Below are positions 46,101-58,728 of a stretch of DNA of 64,000 nt, in pieces (the stretch's first letter is position 1; the number at the start of each line of letters is the position of its first letter). Source of the DNA: Gonium pectorale (lineage: Eukaryota; Chlorophyta; Chlorophyceae; Chlamydomonadales; Volvocaceae). The notes below the pieces were generated by a model. The model did not search any database and was not told the origin of the DNA. It saw only the letters and a program-made list of their open reading frames with translations. The stretch covers positions 283,406-347,405 of the forward strand of contig LSYV01000044.1 of assembly GCA_001584585.1 (NCBI GenBank), given 5' to 3'. The translations under genes and the position numbers were made by a program.

Positions 46101-48929
46101 ATAGACTGGCGCTGGCTGCACTCGGCAGTTGGCCGCACATACCGTACGCCTTCGCACCGACGCTTGGCCGCATTGCCTGAGCACCGGCCCGCCCGCCCGC
46201 CACCTGTGAACGGCCCGGCTTGCCAACATTGACCGGGCGAGCAGCATGCATACACACCTTCACACTACCGTAACCAACGCCCGCGTTGCCCTAGTGGCAG
46301 CTGGACGGGCCAGCCTGCCGGTTGCGATGTGCGGCATCTCTCAGCTGCCTGGTTGCAGCAGCCCGCCGTTGCCGCGTTGGGGCGAATGGGGCAGCCGACA
46401 AACTGAAATGGCAGCAGCGTCAGGTGTTGGGGGATTGTAGGGGACGCAGGGGGCAGTGGCGGACATCAGCGGAACGCTGAATGGCGCTGACGGGTGTTAG
46501 GGGGGTCGTGGCAGACTGGCAGCAAGCCGCCCGCCCTTTTGTATCGATGGGTCGTCCTCTTCCCTGCACCCCATTTCGTGTACATACCGTATGTCACACT
46601 TATCACGGGGGCGGACGGGGCTTCGAGGTCAGGATTCTGTCCTTGCTTGCCTACTAGGTCCTCGCCGAAGAACTGGCGTCGTACGCACTGACTAGTTGGC
46701 GTCGTACACACTGAGGACTCAGACTTGTCCAGGTCCAGGTGCATACCGTGTTTGGCGCAACGGCAGCTAACGGCGACCTGTTGTGTGAACGTACGTAGCC
46801 CTTATTTGATGTTACGATCGGCATGGTGACGCGGTGACGTGACACTGGGGCGTGAGGCTGTATCTAGCGTTCTGGCCGCGGGAAGTGGCCTCTCTGTAGC
46901 CAACGCGGTTCCTCCTGTGGTTCGGTCTTCGGTGACCGTTCAGTGAGCCTGTTAGGCGCTTCTTTATGTACATGATGGTCAGGAACAGCGGGCCTCCAGT
47001 GAGCGAAATGGCTGTGGGGTGTTGCTCGGAGGACATGAGCCAAGCCGCCGACCTCGGCGTGACGAAACCCAACTTCTTGTCATTATCCTGGACTTGCTGT
47101 GGACGCACTCGCTCGCCGTCGTTTAAGCATTGCCACTCCCGCCACATGCCAAACCATGCCAAAAGCTGTGGTCCTCTGTGCCATCCCGCCAAGTCCGATA
47201 TGCTCACAAGTCACGACCATTCCAAATCCACACGCTCAGCCTCACAGTTTTACAGGTTCGTACACACCGCAGGTGGACGCACGGGTGGTGTTATCCACTG
47301 GCTCAAGACGGGAGCATGAAGGGCCACTAGAATCTCGGAACAAAGGTCGGGACAAGCACCTATGTTGGCGCAGTGTGACCGGCAACGCGGCGAGAACCTC
47401 CCATAAGGTGCGAAGCCGTACACCCGGGTGGGAAGCCGTACACCAGGGAATTTCGGTTTTCTGTAATACACAAGGTACGCTCCATAAGAAAACCGTTTAG
47501 GCATGCACCTGTAATCTTGCCGATATGGATACCGATACATGGCGTGGCATTTGGCCCAATCTGTGCATCGCATTGAGCACGGCCGTGCGTGCATCCACCG
47601 CACTTGATTCGAAGTGTGGTGGCTGCTGCGCACACCCATGTGCGTTGCTGCCGAACGCAGCGGCACCGGGGCTGTTACGGAAGACTCCTCCTGGAACAGC
47701 ACAACCGATAACCAACACCACGGGCGATCCAAGAGGCCCGCGGCCGCCGCGGGACACACGCCAAGGCTTCCCACTGCCCTTACGTGCCCCTCACTCTGAT
47801 CCCTCGGCGCGACAACCATGGATCCACATGTCCGGTAGGCGGGATGCGCCCTCCCTCGCTCGTCCTGCCACACGTGGTTTTCTCAAACTGCTAGTACACG
47901 CCTGACCGCATGTGCTTTTCGGCCCGCAAAATCGGGCACGGCAGGCCCATCCAAGCAGCCCGGAGACAGCAAAGGCGGGCAGTGTCCAGTGACCAGCGCT
48001 CATCAAGAGCGACTGTCATAACCCTCGACGACCGCTCCCGTATCGCGTAAGTAACTGCCGCCCGTCGCCATCCACCCTGGGATGCACACGTGCCGCTTCC
48101 GTTTCAGGGGCACAGGCGTTGAGACACAAAGTCCTGCGGGTGCCCAGGGAATGCGGTTTGAAGGGAGGAGACGTGCCCTTTGTTCATTACCGCACACTGT
48201 CGTCAGCACGACCTCTCTCTCGCTCGTCGACCCGATGACAGTTTGCCACTGGCAGCTGCACAACGCGACACACGCGCATGGGTTCGCAGCAGATAACAAC
48301 CGCCAACTAGGATTTGCCCGGGATCGTCTGACGGTGCGTTTGCAAAGCACCTCGTTAGTTCTCCCGTGTAGCCACAGCCGCGCATCCCCGGCTAGCCACC
48401 GCCGCCGCCGCCGGCCGCACCGCCGCCGGCCGACCGTACACGGCATCGCAGCCCGCAGACACAGCCAACCGCCCTTCCTGCGCCGCCGCCCCACTCCTGG
48501 CACTGCAATGCCGTACCCAGCGTGCAAGACTCGCATCCACCCTCAGCACCAGTACGTGCAACAGTACGGCGCCGTACCCGCGGGTCGCGATCAAGGCAAA
48601 CGGGGGGGGGGGCGGGAGTGTAGCCTGGCGCGGCCGGGCGTATGGACGCTGACGGACAAGACACTTGGCACACGACGAGCTGCAGCACCTGCGTACGGCC
48701 CATTGCATCCGGTTTGTACACCAGCCCGTGTGCTCCTCCACTCCGTGTGTACAGCTACTGCCCCTTCCCGTGAAATCAAGACATGGTGGTTCCAGTAGGG
48801 CGTGCCCGCGAGGAGAAGACAAGTCATGCATTCGCAGCTGAGGGTCCGTGCTAGGCAGTCGGCACTGCACGGCGTGTCGAGCCGCGGTCATGTCAACGAC
48901 ATCCCCGTGACTTCGGGCGAACCATCTGC
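46101..48929. other. Spacer between the convergent paralogues, no gene supported
   Basis: This is the centre of the inverted gene arrangement. It should contain the 3' UTRs of both coiled-coil genes. Small tandem repeats are present: TTGGCGTCGTAC..CACTGA twice at about 46674-46708, and GAAGCCGTACACC twice near 47410-47443. A 238-codon plus frame at 48082 has no recognisable features. Confidence 0.45.
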
Positions 48930-51900
48930 CTAGGCACCCTTGTAGGCAGGCGCCTCGAAAGGACCGGAGGCAGAGGCGGGTGCCCGCAGGTCTCCGCGGG
49001 CCGTGCTGGCCCCGTCGGGCGGCCGCACGCTCTGATCGCCGGGCTGGTCTGCGGCCCCCGATGGTTCGCTGATAGCGCTGCGCCGCCCCACCACGGGCCG
49101 ATCTTCATCGCTGGAACCGCAAAAGCTCCCACTGCCACCGCTGGAGCAGGCGCCGTTGCCATCGCCGGAGCTGGCAGCAAGGCCGCCGCTTGTGGCGCCG
49201 CCGACCGCGACGGCGCAGCTGCTGTCAGCTCCGGTGCCGCCCGTGAGCTCAAGCCCCGTCGTCTGCAAGACCGCGTCGTCGCCCGCACGTTCGGCACTCC
49301 CTCCCGCGACCGCTCCCGCGGCTATGTCGTCGCCTGACCACAGCTCGCTGACGTCAAGCAGATTCGCCGTCGGAGGGCCCCGCGATGCGCTGCCGCCGCT
49401 GCAGACACGCGCCTCCACCCATGCCTCCTGCGGCTGCCCGCCCGCCGCCGGGGTCGACTGCGACGTCGGCAGGGGGCCGAGTTCCCCACTTCCGGCGTGC
49501 TCCCGGCTGGTGTCGGCCGGCTCCTGCGCCTGAACACCACCACGACTTCCAGGCCCGGGTGTCAGCTCAGCACTAGGCCCGCACAGCAGAGCCGGTCAGG
49601 TGCCCGCCGTGGCTGCCGCTGCTGCAGCGCGCAGGGCCGGGGATGGCTGCGGCGGCGGCGGCGGCGGAGGCCCCGATGGCTCGGCCGACGATGATGGCCC
49701 TACAGGCTGAGCATCACCACACCTGCCGCACGACTCTGGCTGCTGGCCATCTGCATGGGACGCTCCTCGCTGCTGCCCCTGGCTCTGTTGCTGCTGCTCT
49801 TGGTCCTGGTTCTGCTGTAGCGTCCGCTGCTGTGGTTTCGGCTTCCGCCACCTCTCCTTCTTCTCCTTCTTCTTCTGGTGCTTACTCTGATCCTTTCGTT
49901 GCTCCTGGGCCTGGTGCTGCTCTGAGATCTTCGCTTGTGGGGACGTCGTGGCGGCGCGAGCTGGGCCATCGCCGACAGCCGGCGGTCGTGAAGCTGCCAC
50001 ACCGGCTTCGTCTCTGCCGCTGGCTTGCAAGCACCCGCTACAGGTAGCCGCGGCTCCCGATACCCAGCCGCCGGCGGGTTCCGCCGGCGCTGCGTCAGCC
50101 TTGGCGCCACTCCAGGTCTTGGCCTGCAAGCGACGGGGTATACGCCTATGGGTGAGAGCGTGGTGACGGAGACAGTACTCAAGGATTGGCATGCAAGGAC
50201 AGGCATAAAGGCAATGGACTTGGCCCGTTGAAGGCCATGATGCCATTTTTTTATAAGGGTCTCTGTGCCGCCCTGCACAACCCGTGGCGCCCAAGGCAGG
50301 CTCCCACATCGGGAAGCTTTCATCAAGCGCTAGCATCGCTTGATGAGAATCCCTGAGACCGCACCAATCACTACCCGATCTGTACTGTAACGTGCGCGAA
50401 GACATAATACCCATGGCATCTTCTTTTGGACGTCCCAGGATATCAGCTGTGTGTGACTGCAGCCCCGTCCTTGGGCCTTGCACCCCGTGCGGGCCCTTAA
50501 GCTCGAAACCAACTAACGGAATGGTACGTGCTAGTGAAGTGGAAGGAGCCACATGGAAAGTACCTGTGCGCACCTCCGGATCAAGCCCAGCCGACGGAGC
50601 CCCGTGAACTGAGTCTGCTAACAGAACCCACGTAGCGGACATTCATACGCACCTTCGGCTCTACCGTGCGTGATGCGGCGCTGATGCGGGTGCCTCCTCC
50701 CTGGCCGTCCGTCGGAGGGTCCGCGCGAGCCGGCGCGGCGGCCACTTGCGGTGCCAGCTGCGATGCAGGCAGCTGTGGCCGGGACCTGGTCGGCTGGGGG
50801 GTTAAGCTCGTCGTGGCGGCGGCACTGACGGACCGCGTGCCTTGCACCGGCGTTGGCGGCGATGGCGGCGGTGAAGGCGGCGCGGATGCCGACTGCTGCT
50901 GTTGCTGCTGCTTGGCAAGGTACCCTTGCGCTGCCGGTGCCTCTGACGGCCCTTGCTGCCTTGGCAGTTTCGCAGGCGGCGGTGGCCGAGCTGGCGGCGC
51001 CGCCGGCGCAACCCAGCGCAGCACCATGACAGGCTCCGCCTGGACGACCGCCCGGCCGCCGCCGCCGCCACCCGCCGCCACCGCCGCCGCCAGGGCATTG
51101 GCGCCGTACGCGCCGTGCGGCTCGCTGTCGTACACCACGCCCGGCGCAAGGCTGCACAGCACCACTGGCGGCGGCAACTGCAGCAGCGGCGACGGGGCGC
51201 CTACTGCTATTGGCGGAGATGTGGCGGCCGCCTGCGGGTTGAACGCCACCGGGACGGCCGCCTCCTGGACCTGCAGTCCAGGGACGAGCGGCACGGCGGT
51301 ACTGCCGGTCTCCGCCGTCACCAGCGGTGTGACGCGCAGGCGCCACAGCGGGTGGGCGGCGGAGACGAAGAGGCCCAGCTGCAGCGACCGCAGCGCCAGG
51401 GGCCGGAGGGCGTGTGCGACGGACGCGACGTCATGGGAGAGGAGACACTGTGGCTGCGACTGCGGCTGCGGCCGAGGCTGTGCCTGGCGATGCGCGACGC
51501 AGTGGGCGCACTGCCCGGTCAGTGCCGCGGCCAGATGCGCAGCAAGGCGCGCCGCTGCTGCCTCCACGTCGCTCCTGCCGCGGCCGCCGGCGAAGGCTCC
51601 GCCCGCCTCCTCCTCCCCCTCCTCCGCTGCCACAACGGCGCACCGTACAGTGTCGTACAGACGGTGCGCCACCTCGCTCCGCAGCAGCGCCGCCTGGTTG
51701 CGCTCCCCGGGTGTCGGCGCCAGCAGCGGCGGCGTTGTCCCGTGCCCACCAAAACCGAAACCGATGCCGAAACCGGTTCCGAGCGCCGCCAGCGGGTCCT
51801 CCCAGGCCACCGCGCGCAGCTCTGCCAGCAGCCGGTGGGCCAACAGGTTGCATGCCGCCTCCCACGCGATGTTGACGTTCAAGGACGCGGCGAGGACAGC

Positions 51901-54900
51901 GCCAGCGCCGGCGGTGCCAGCAGCGGCGCCGCCGCCGGCGGCCGCCTCCAGGGCGGGCGCCAGCAGCTGCTGTGCGGCGCAGGGGAGCCGGCCGCGGGCT
52001 GGGGGCTGCAGCAGCAGCTTCACCTGGGGCGAGGGAACCAGTAAACCGGATGGCGGCAGGCAGTGCGGGGTGCAGGCAATGGGCGGGTTAGCTTGCGAGA
52101 CGGCATAGGGAGGGGGTGTTTGCGGTGCCAACTCTTCATGACGAGCGAATACAGTAAGGAGAACGTAGTAAGGAGCGCCATTGACATAAAAAATTGCGAG
52201 TTTCACTGCGTTCGTTCTTGCTGTCGGTCGGGTCCCCTGCTGCAAGCTGCTCCCCGCAAAACCAATGTTTGCGTTGCAGGCATGTCTGCATCTCTTCAAG
52301 TCCATCACCGGTTCCCTTGATTCTGCCCATCCCCTGCCTACAGCGCCATCACTCTCAAGCCAGCATATCATCTGACTCGCCCAACCCTCGGCCCCGCCTT
52401 GCTTTCCGGTGAGTATGCCTCCCACCCTGTCTGCCCCATACCGCCTCACCGTGCGCTGCAGACAGGCCTTGAACTCCGCCACCTGCCCCCGCAGCTCCGC
52501 CACACCAAACCCGACGCTGTGGTCGGCGTCCGGCCGCAGCCGCGACGCGTCGACGCGCGAGAGGGGCGGCAGCTGTCCGTGCGCCCGCGGTGGCTGCACT
52601 TCGCCTGTTCCGCCGTTGCGCGCCGCGTGCGAATGCGCCGCCGCTGCCCGTCCCCATGGGTGCGAGTTGTGCCCAGACTGCTGCTGCTGCTGTTGCAGCT
52701 GCTGGATCCGGTCATGTGCGGTGTGGAGCTCCATGTACAGGTCGTCGTAACGGGCGTTCTGCGAGGAGTGCAACGCATGGGACAGGGGAGGCTCGAACAG
52801 GTGACGTGAGGGCAAACTTGTGCATGCGGGACCGGGAGGACGCCACGGGGACCAGGGGCCCATTGTCGAGTAGCGGCGGCGCCGGAAGCAGTCGCTGGGC
52901 AGGCGGGGCAGTCACAAGGCTTGAGTGCCACACCAGTACGCCTGAGTGGCCGGGGTCTGCGTGAGTGTCAAGCGTATGCGGGTGCGGCAGGATGCGGGTG
53001 CGGCGGGAGTCGTATGCGGCCAGCTTAAGCTTCGGAGCAGTGCAGCGTCACCAGCTCACCACTTGAGCAAGGTCTTTAATGCGCTAGCCCTTCACTGCGC
53101 CCCTTCCACGATTACCCCGTGGGGTCAAGGGCAGCACCCATCATCGCACGCGGGTTATCGTGCAGCGGCGCCGCATGACTCGGAAGCGCCCAGTGGCCCA
53201 CGCGTTCTCCCAACCGTGAACATGAAGTACCAAAGACCAGCCACCCACCGCTTCGCTGAGTGCGTCCTGCAGCTCTTGCGCCTCTTGCTTGGCCTCCTCC
53301 GCGCTCCGCTGCACTCTGTTGTACTGTTCGTACAGCTGGGACACGGCCCTGGACCTCTCCTGCTCATCGTGACACGGAATGCACGGGACGGGAAGGGCGA
53401 CATGCCGCGATGGGTTGGGTGCGCGCGCAGGTCGCCACGACGACGCGACGGGAAGGGGCAAGGGCAGCCAGTCTCCAGAGCGGCTAGGCGCAGCAGACAC
53501 CGAGACCCAGGAAGGGCAGCCCATCGCAGCGGACAAAGAGGCTAAATGCTATTGTTGTACATGCCATTGGGCGCCGGGGCTTGCTGTGACGCTGGTACGG
53601 CGTTGTGTCTTCTCAAGCCTCAACCCTTCGTTCACAAGTACTTACCGCCAGGTTGCGCTCCAGGGCCACCTTGGCAGCCTGTGGCGGTTCCGAAACCCAG
53701 TCAGGACGCGGGGACGGGTGGTAATGAAGAAGCGAAATGGATCACGGGCGGGGACGGCTGGTGGCGGCCGAGCGCCGTCAACACAAACGCGCGCCCGTGA
53801 ACATGTGTTCACTACACGCGCTCACGCGAGCCCGTTCAGCGTATCCCCCACCCCGGGTGGGGGGCATTGCAAACACAATGCACTTCGGCCTCTCGCCACG
53901 TCCATCACACGCCGTCGTGAGCTTGCCGGCGTAGGCCCCTCGCCACCCCCCGCCAGCAGCTCACCTGGAGCTCCTGCGACGCCGCCAGTGAAGTGGACAG
54001 CTGCTGCTGGAGCCTGCCTTGCGCCTCGCGCAGATCGCGGATCTATGGCGCGCATTGAGTATGGAAAGAACCCGTTAGAAACCATGTGACGCGGAATATC
54101 AGGATTGAGCGCAGAATGGCAGGATGGCAGATTGGCAAAACAACGTTCCAAATCCAAGATTGGAACCCCGGAAACTCAAGACAGCTAGCATGGAGCATGC
54201 GACTGGATTGAGTGGACTCCGTGTCATCACATAACGACTCGCCCTCGCCTCCAACCTACCTGCTTGTCCCTGCCTGCGACGGCGGCCCGCTCTTCCCCGA
54301 TGCACCTCGCCGCCTCGGCCCTCACCGACCGCACCGCCACATCGTGCTGCGCCGTCAGAGCCGAGAGCTCTTCAGTGCGCCGCCGCTCAGCCGCCTTAAG
54401 GGCGGCCGCATGCTGCCCCCTGGACGCCTCGTGTTCGCGGCGCAACGCCTCAAGGCTTGCCTCCGCAGACGGCTGCTGCCGTTGGCCCCCCGACGCCTCC
54501 CCGCCGGGGGCTAACTGCTGCGGCATTATCGCTGCAGCGGCCTCCGGGGAAGCTGCCAAGGCGCCAGGCCCAGCCGCGGCGGCGGCGGTGGCGGCGGCTA
54601 AGCCCATCGGCGCTAGTTCCACGGCGTCTCCGGGAGCACTGTAGGCATGCCGTAACTGCAATTGCTGCAGCGGCGCTCCCAGACCGACCGCCGTCTTGTG
54701 CACCTGCCGGTGTGGCCCTCCTGCGGCTGCGGCCGATGCCGACGCCCGGCTCATGACGGGCTTGGCCGGGGGGCGTGAATACACAGGCGGAGTCGACCTG
54801 CAGGCTCCTCGGGTGCCTGCCTCCAAGTCTGCGCTGACAGGCGACGAGTCGGCGTCAGGGCCGCGCTGGATGCCTATGAACTTGCGTATCCACTTGGGAA

Positions 54901-57900
54901 GCCATCCGCCACTCGCTGTCTCCGTTTGCAGCTGTGGCAGCTGCCGTAGACCAGCAGCAGCAGGGCGAGACGCGAGCGCCGCCTCCGGGGCAGCTCCGGC
55001 ATCCGCCAGCGAGGGCCGTTGATGCGGGGGTGCGCCTGTTACACTGTCCTGCAGGTGTTGGCCATGCTGCTGGGCAGCGGTAGAAGCGAACGCCGCCGTC
55101 GGGACAGCTTTGCACTCATCCGGCGTAAACCGCTGACACAAATTTGCGCCTGCTGAAGATCTGGGCTCCTGTTGGCCCTGCTCCCCTATGGCCCTTGTCT
55201 CCGCCCCTGGCGGCTGGGAAGCGGGCCGGGGGCTCTGGTACATGGAGCGGGTGTAAAGCCCATCAAGCGCCTGCGTCACGTCGTTGCGCCCCGGAGTCTG
55301 CTGTATTATCGGGAGTGTCTGCTGCGTCTGCTGCGGCCCTTGCGGGTTTGAAAGTGGTTGCGGTAATTGATGGTGCAACGGCTGCAGGGGCTGTGGCGAC
55401 GGCGGTTGCGGAGGTGGCTGCTGATGCCGCAGCTGCGCTGATGGCTGCCACGGTTTCCACAGCGGGCGCTGTCCGCCTGGCACTTGGGGTCCCTCCACGC
55501 GGCCCAACCCTGCTCTTGGACCGGCGCTACCCATCCCCGCTGCTGCTGCTGCTGCGGCTGGCTTCCCGTTTGCTGCAGGCCGGCCCACCATCTGCCAATC
55601 AGGCTCGACGTCGTCACGCTGGTGGCCCCTGGCCGAGGCGGAGCCCGTTGCAGCCGTGTTTATTACAGCGTCGGGGTCCGCTGTGGCGCCAGCCGCCGCC
55701 ATGCAGCGGCTGCCGTCGTCATCGCCAGGTGACAGGACGGCGACCAGTGGGTCAGCCCTCCCACCGTCGGCAGTATTGCATGCCACCAATGCGGATTGTT
55801 GCTGCTCAGGCGGATTGCCAGATGCTGCGCGTGCTGAGGGAGCTATGGGAGCGGGGACAGTCGCCTGCGACTGAGCACTGTAGAGACATACAGCCGGGCG
55901 CGACCCGATGCCTGATAGCTGGGCCTGCAGCGAAGACGACTCCGGTGGAGATGACACCGCTGGCCGCTGTGACTGCAGTGTGGCGGGCTCGCTGCAGGGT
56001 GAGCTGACGGAAGCGGAGTCTCTCCGTTGCTTCGTGAGGCGGTCGCTGTTATCGGAAGGGCTGAAGACCGTGGCCTCCGTGGGCTTGGTGGGGCCGCTGC
56101 CTTCGCCCTTCGTGAGCGCCGCGGCTGCGCTGGCACCGCCGACAGCGCCGGCGGCCAAGCCAGTGCCAAAGGCAGCAGCACCGCGGTAGCCGGCGCCGCC
56201 GTCTGATCCCGAGCCCGCTTTCCGCTGCTGCGCTGGCGGCAATTCATCGCTCAACCAGTTCTGTGGAGGAGGCTGCGGCTGAGAAGGTGGCCAAGGCAGC
56301 GTTGGAAGTGGCGGCGGGTGCGCCACGGAACCGGCAGCCGTTGCGGCCTGTTGTGGCGAAGGTTGCAATTGCGGCAGGGGCATCACCTGATCCCGGGCCC
56401 TGCCAGCATCTGGGAAGATACTTGCCAAGCGCCCAGGAAGGCCCTGGAAGTGGTCTGCGGACTCGCCCGGAACGCGCGGGTGGAGCCCACTGCCTACGCC
56501 CGGCGAGTCGTACGGTGTTGGGGCCGCCGATGGCTGCTTCTTGCCGTGCGCTCTGGTGGCGGTGGCAGCAGCGGTGGGTTCGCCGGAGGCTGTAGCCGCT
56601 CTGATAGCAGCAGACGGAACAGCCGATGGCACTCCGATGGTGCCGGACGGCTGCTGCTGCTGCCCGTGCTCTTGCGGCGCGCCAGCTAGATCTCGACCGA
56701 TCAGAGGGGTTGCGGAGGTTCGGGCGCCTGGGCCGCCGCCGGCGCAGGCAACGCTGACCGATGTAGCGGGCGCTTGTGGCCTGAGCACGTCGTGGAGCGC
56801 GCTGCGTTGACAAGGGACAAAATGAGGGGGTTTGATCGTGGACGTCCGCTTGCAATAGAGTACGTGTTAGCTGGTGAGTCGGGTCACGCCGCATTCGCCG
56901 CATTCCAGGAGTGCCCCCCGTGCTCTTTGCGCTGCGTCACAACATCAACTCTCCTAGACGACCCAAGGCGAATTGCTGCGTGCGGCAAGCGGATGCGCAA
57001 TGCGGTTGCCAGCCATGCGCAGATGCAGCCGGACTTGCCATGCCAACTTGAGGCCGACGGACCCACCTTTCTGGGGCCCCTGCCGCCAAAGTGGGTGCTT
57101 CGAAGCCCTCCTCAGCGCCGATGTCAACGGGCATGACCTCAAAGACCGTATTCAAGCCTCCGGCACCAACTGTTTCCCTACCGCCGCTGCCGCCGCCGCA
57201 GATGCCGACGCCTGCTGCGGCGGCGGAGGGAGTGGCAGCGGTGCCGCCGTGCCCAACCGCAGCCTCGTAAACGCTGCCCCCATCGGCGGCTGAAGAGCAC
57301 GTGGAGGCGGGGGGTGAGGCTTCCACGGACGACAGCTCGTGGCTGCAGATGTCATGGGCGGCGGCATACGGGGACACCTGCGGCGCTGCCTTGAGATCGC
57401 TGCCGTCTGCGTCGGCGTGCGGCAGTCCTTCAGCCGTCGCGAGGGGCGGCGCCGACAGAAGGCCGCTGCTGCCGCTGGCAGCGACCGCAGCTGGCCTGGG
57501 TGGCTGCACTGTCCGCCCGCCGGCTTGCTGCGCGGAAGCCGCGCCCTGCGGTGCGCTGCCCGTCGTCGCTACGTGCCCCAGCGCTGGGTGCAGCACTCGC
57601 GGCGTTGGCGCGGGCTTTGGCCTGGTATAGCTGTCAGCAGCCTGCATGGCGGCTTCTTCGGCCTCGTCGGCGGTGCCGCGTGGCGGCGGACTGCAGAACA
57701 GCATGTTGTCCCGCGTGACACGCAGCCCAGCAGCGGATGCCGCTGCTGCTCCTAGTGCGGCCACCGAGACGCCGAGTTGCAGCGGCGGCGCATCCCCGTC
57801 TGCGCCGACGCTGATGCCGATGCTGTTATTGTGACCACTGCTGTTCGCGCCGCCTCTGCAGCCGCCAGTAACTACGTCTCCCAAGGCTGCCCCGCGGGCC

Positions 57901-58172
57901 CCGTGAAAGCCTGCGGCCCAGCTACCACCAGCTCCGCCTCGGACCGCGGCGCCCAGCGGCTCGGTGGGGTGCCGCCGCTCGCCCTGCGGGCAGCAGGCCG
58001 CAGGCAGGGCACAGGTGTTGCAGTATTCGTCACCCGGAGCGGCGGCGAAGAAGGAGGTTTGCATCTTGGACGCGAAGCTCTCGGCCGAGTGCGGGCTAGC
58101 GAGGACGGCTGCCGCGAGAGGCGAGGTGGGGGCCTTTGCGAGTAAGGCTGCTGCTGCCCGCGCGAGGGCCAT
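48930..58172 (-). CDS. CC2: paralogue of the large coiled-coil protein, unknown function
   Basis: Exons on the minus strand: 57067..58172 (ATG), 54260..56801, 53965..54042, 53646..53678, 53249..53359, 52450..52758, 50653..52023, 49704..50123 and probably 48930..49529, giving about 2,190 codons in phase. Without the last splice the protein would stop at 49596 (2,025 residues). The coiled-coil core (SLEALRREHEASRGQHAAAL) is followed by exons of 78, 33 and 111 nt, exactly as in CC1. Then come VDASRLRPDADHSVGFGV, LLAELRAVAWEDPLAAL, VAHRLYDTVRCAVV, and LRPLALRSLQLGLFVSAAHP with WRLRV, VVLCSLAPGVV and VMVLRW. The tail is Lys/Gln-rich (KHQKKKEKKERWRKPKPQQ). The N-terminal half is Ala/Gln/Pro-rich and has diverged from CC1. 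Exon 2 stays open for its full 2,542 nt, unlike exon 3 of CC1. Confidence 0.84.
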
Positions 58173-58728
58173 GCATCTGAGAGGTCGGTGCGGGCGGCAG
58201 CGTGACCCAGGCGGGGCTGCTGCTGCTGCGCCTTGGGCTGGAGCGCGAGCTAGCCGGGCCGACGGGTCGCACCTGACTGCTGACCGCGGTGCACCTCGGC
58301 CGCCACCGCGAGCTTCCGCCTGGACGGGTGAGGTCGACGAGCCAATCTAGTAAGGACTGCCACGCGGTGCCCACAAAGACCAGACAGCCCATTAAGCCAT
58401 GCGTGCTGCGGTGCTAGCGATAGCAATGGCGTCGCGTGTGGTCCGATGGCATCTTAGAAAATGTCTGTATTTAGTGGGAACCCCCAGGGACGAGGGGAAG
58501 TTGGTTGCCATCCGGCCCCGTTCGCTAAGGCGTACCCAGACGGGAAGACCTTGCATTGTCCGAGGGCCGTGTCAGCCCCTTTGCTTGGTCCCGAAGGAAC
58601 CCGTGAATACACCGTGGGAGGCGCTTCGTGAACTAGGTAAGGACGATGCCAGTGGCAATGTGCATTATTGTAGTAAGTGGCGTTTCGGGCGCGAAGCATA
58701 GGCTTGCGGCGACGCCGAGATCGGTGAG
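58173..58728. promoter_or_regulatory. Presumed promoter of CC2, formerly shared with the Hsp70-like copy
   Basis: A 556-bp interval between the CC2 start and the decayed Hsp70-like copy, equivalent in position to 36339-36852. No sequence similarity between the two intervals is obvious by eye, so the duplication is old or the flanks have turned over. Confidence 0.4.

Noticed and set aside
48082..48798. 238-codon plus frame in the convergent spacer
   Set aside because: No recognisable domain, irregular composition with Arg/His repeats, no splice-consistent continuation.
50666..52108. 480-codon open frame on the plus strand
   Set aside because: Antisense to the CC2 exon 50653..52023. The minus frame aligns with CC1 and splices in phase; the plus frame is a high-GC shadow.
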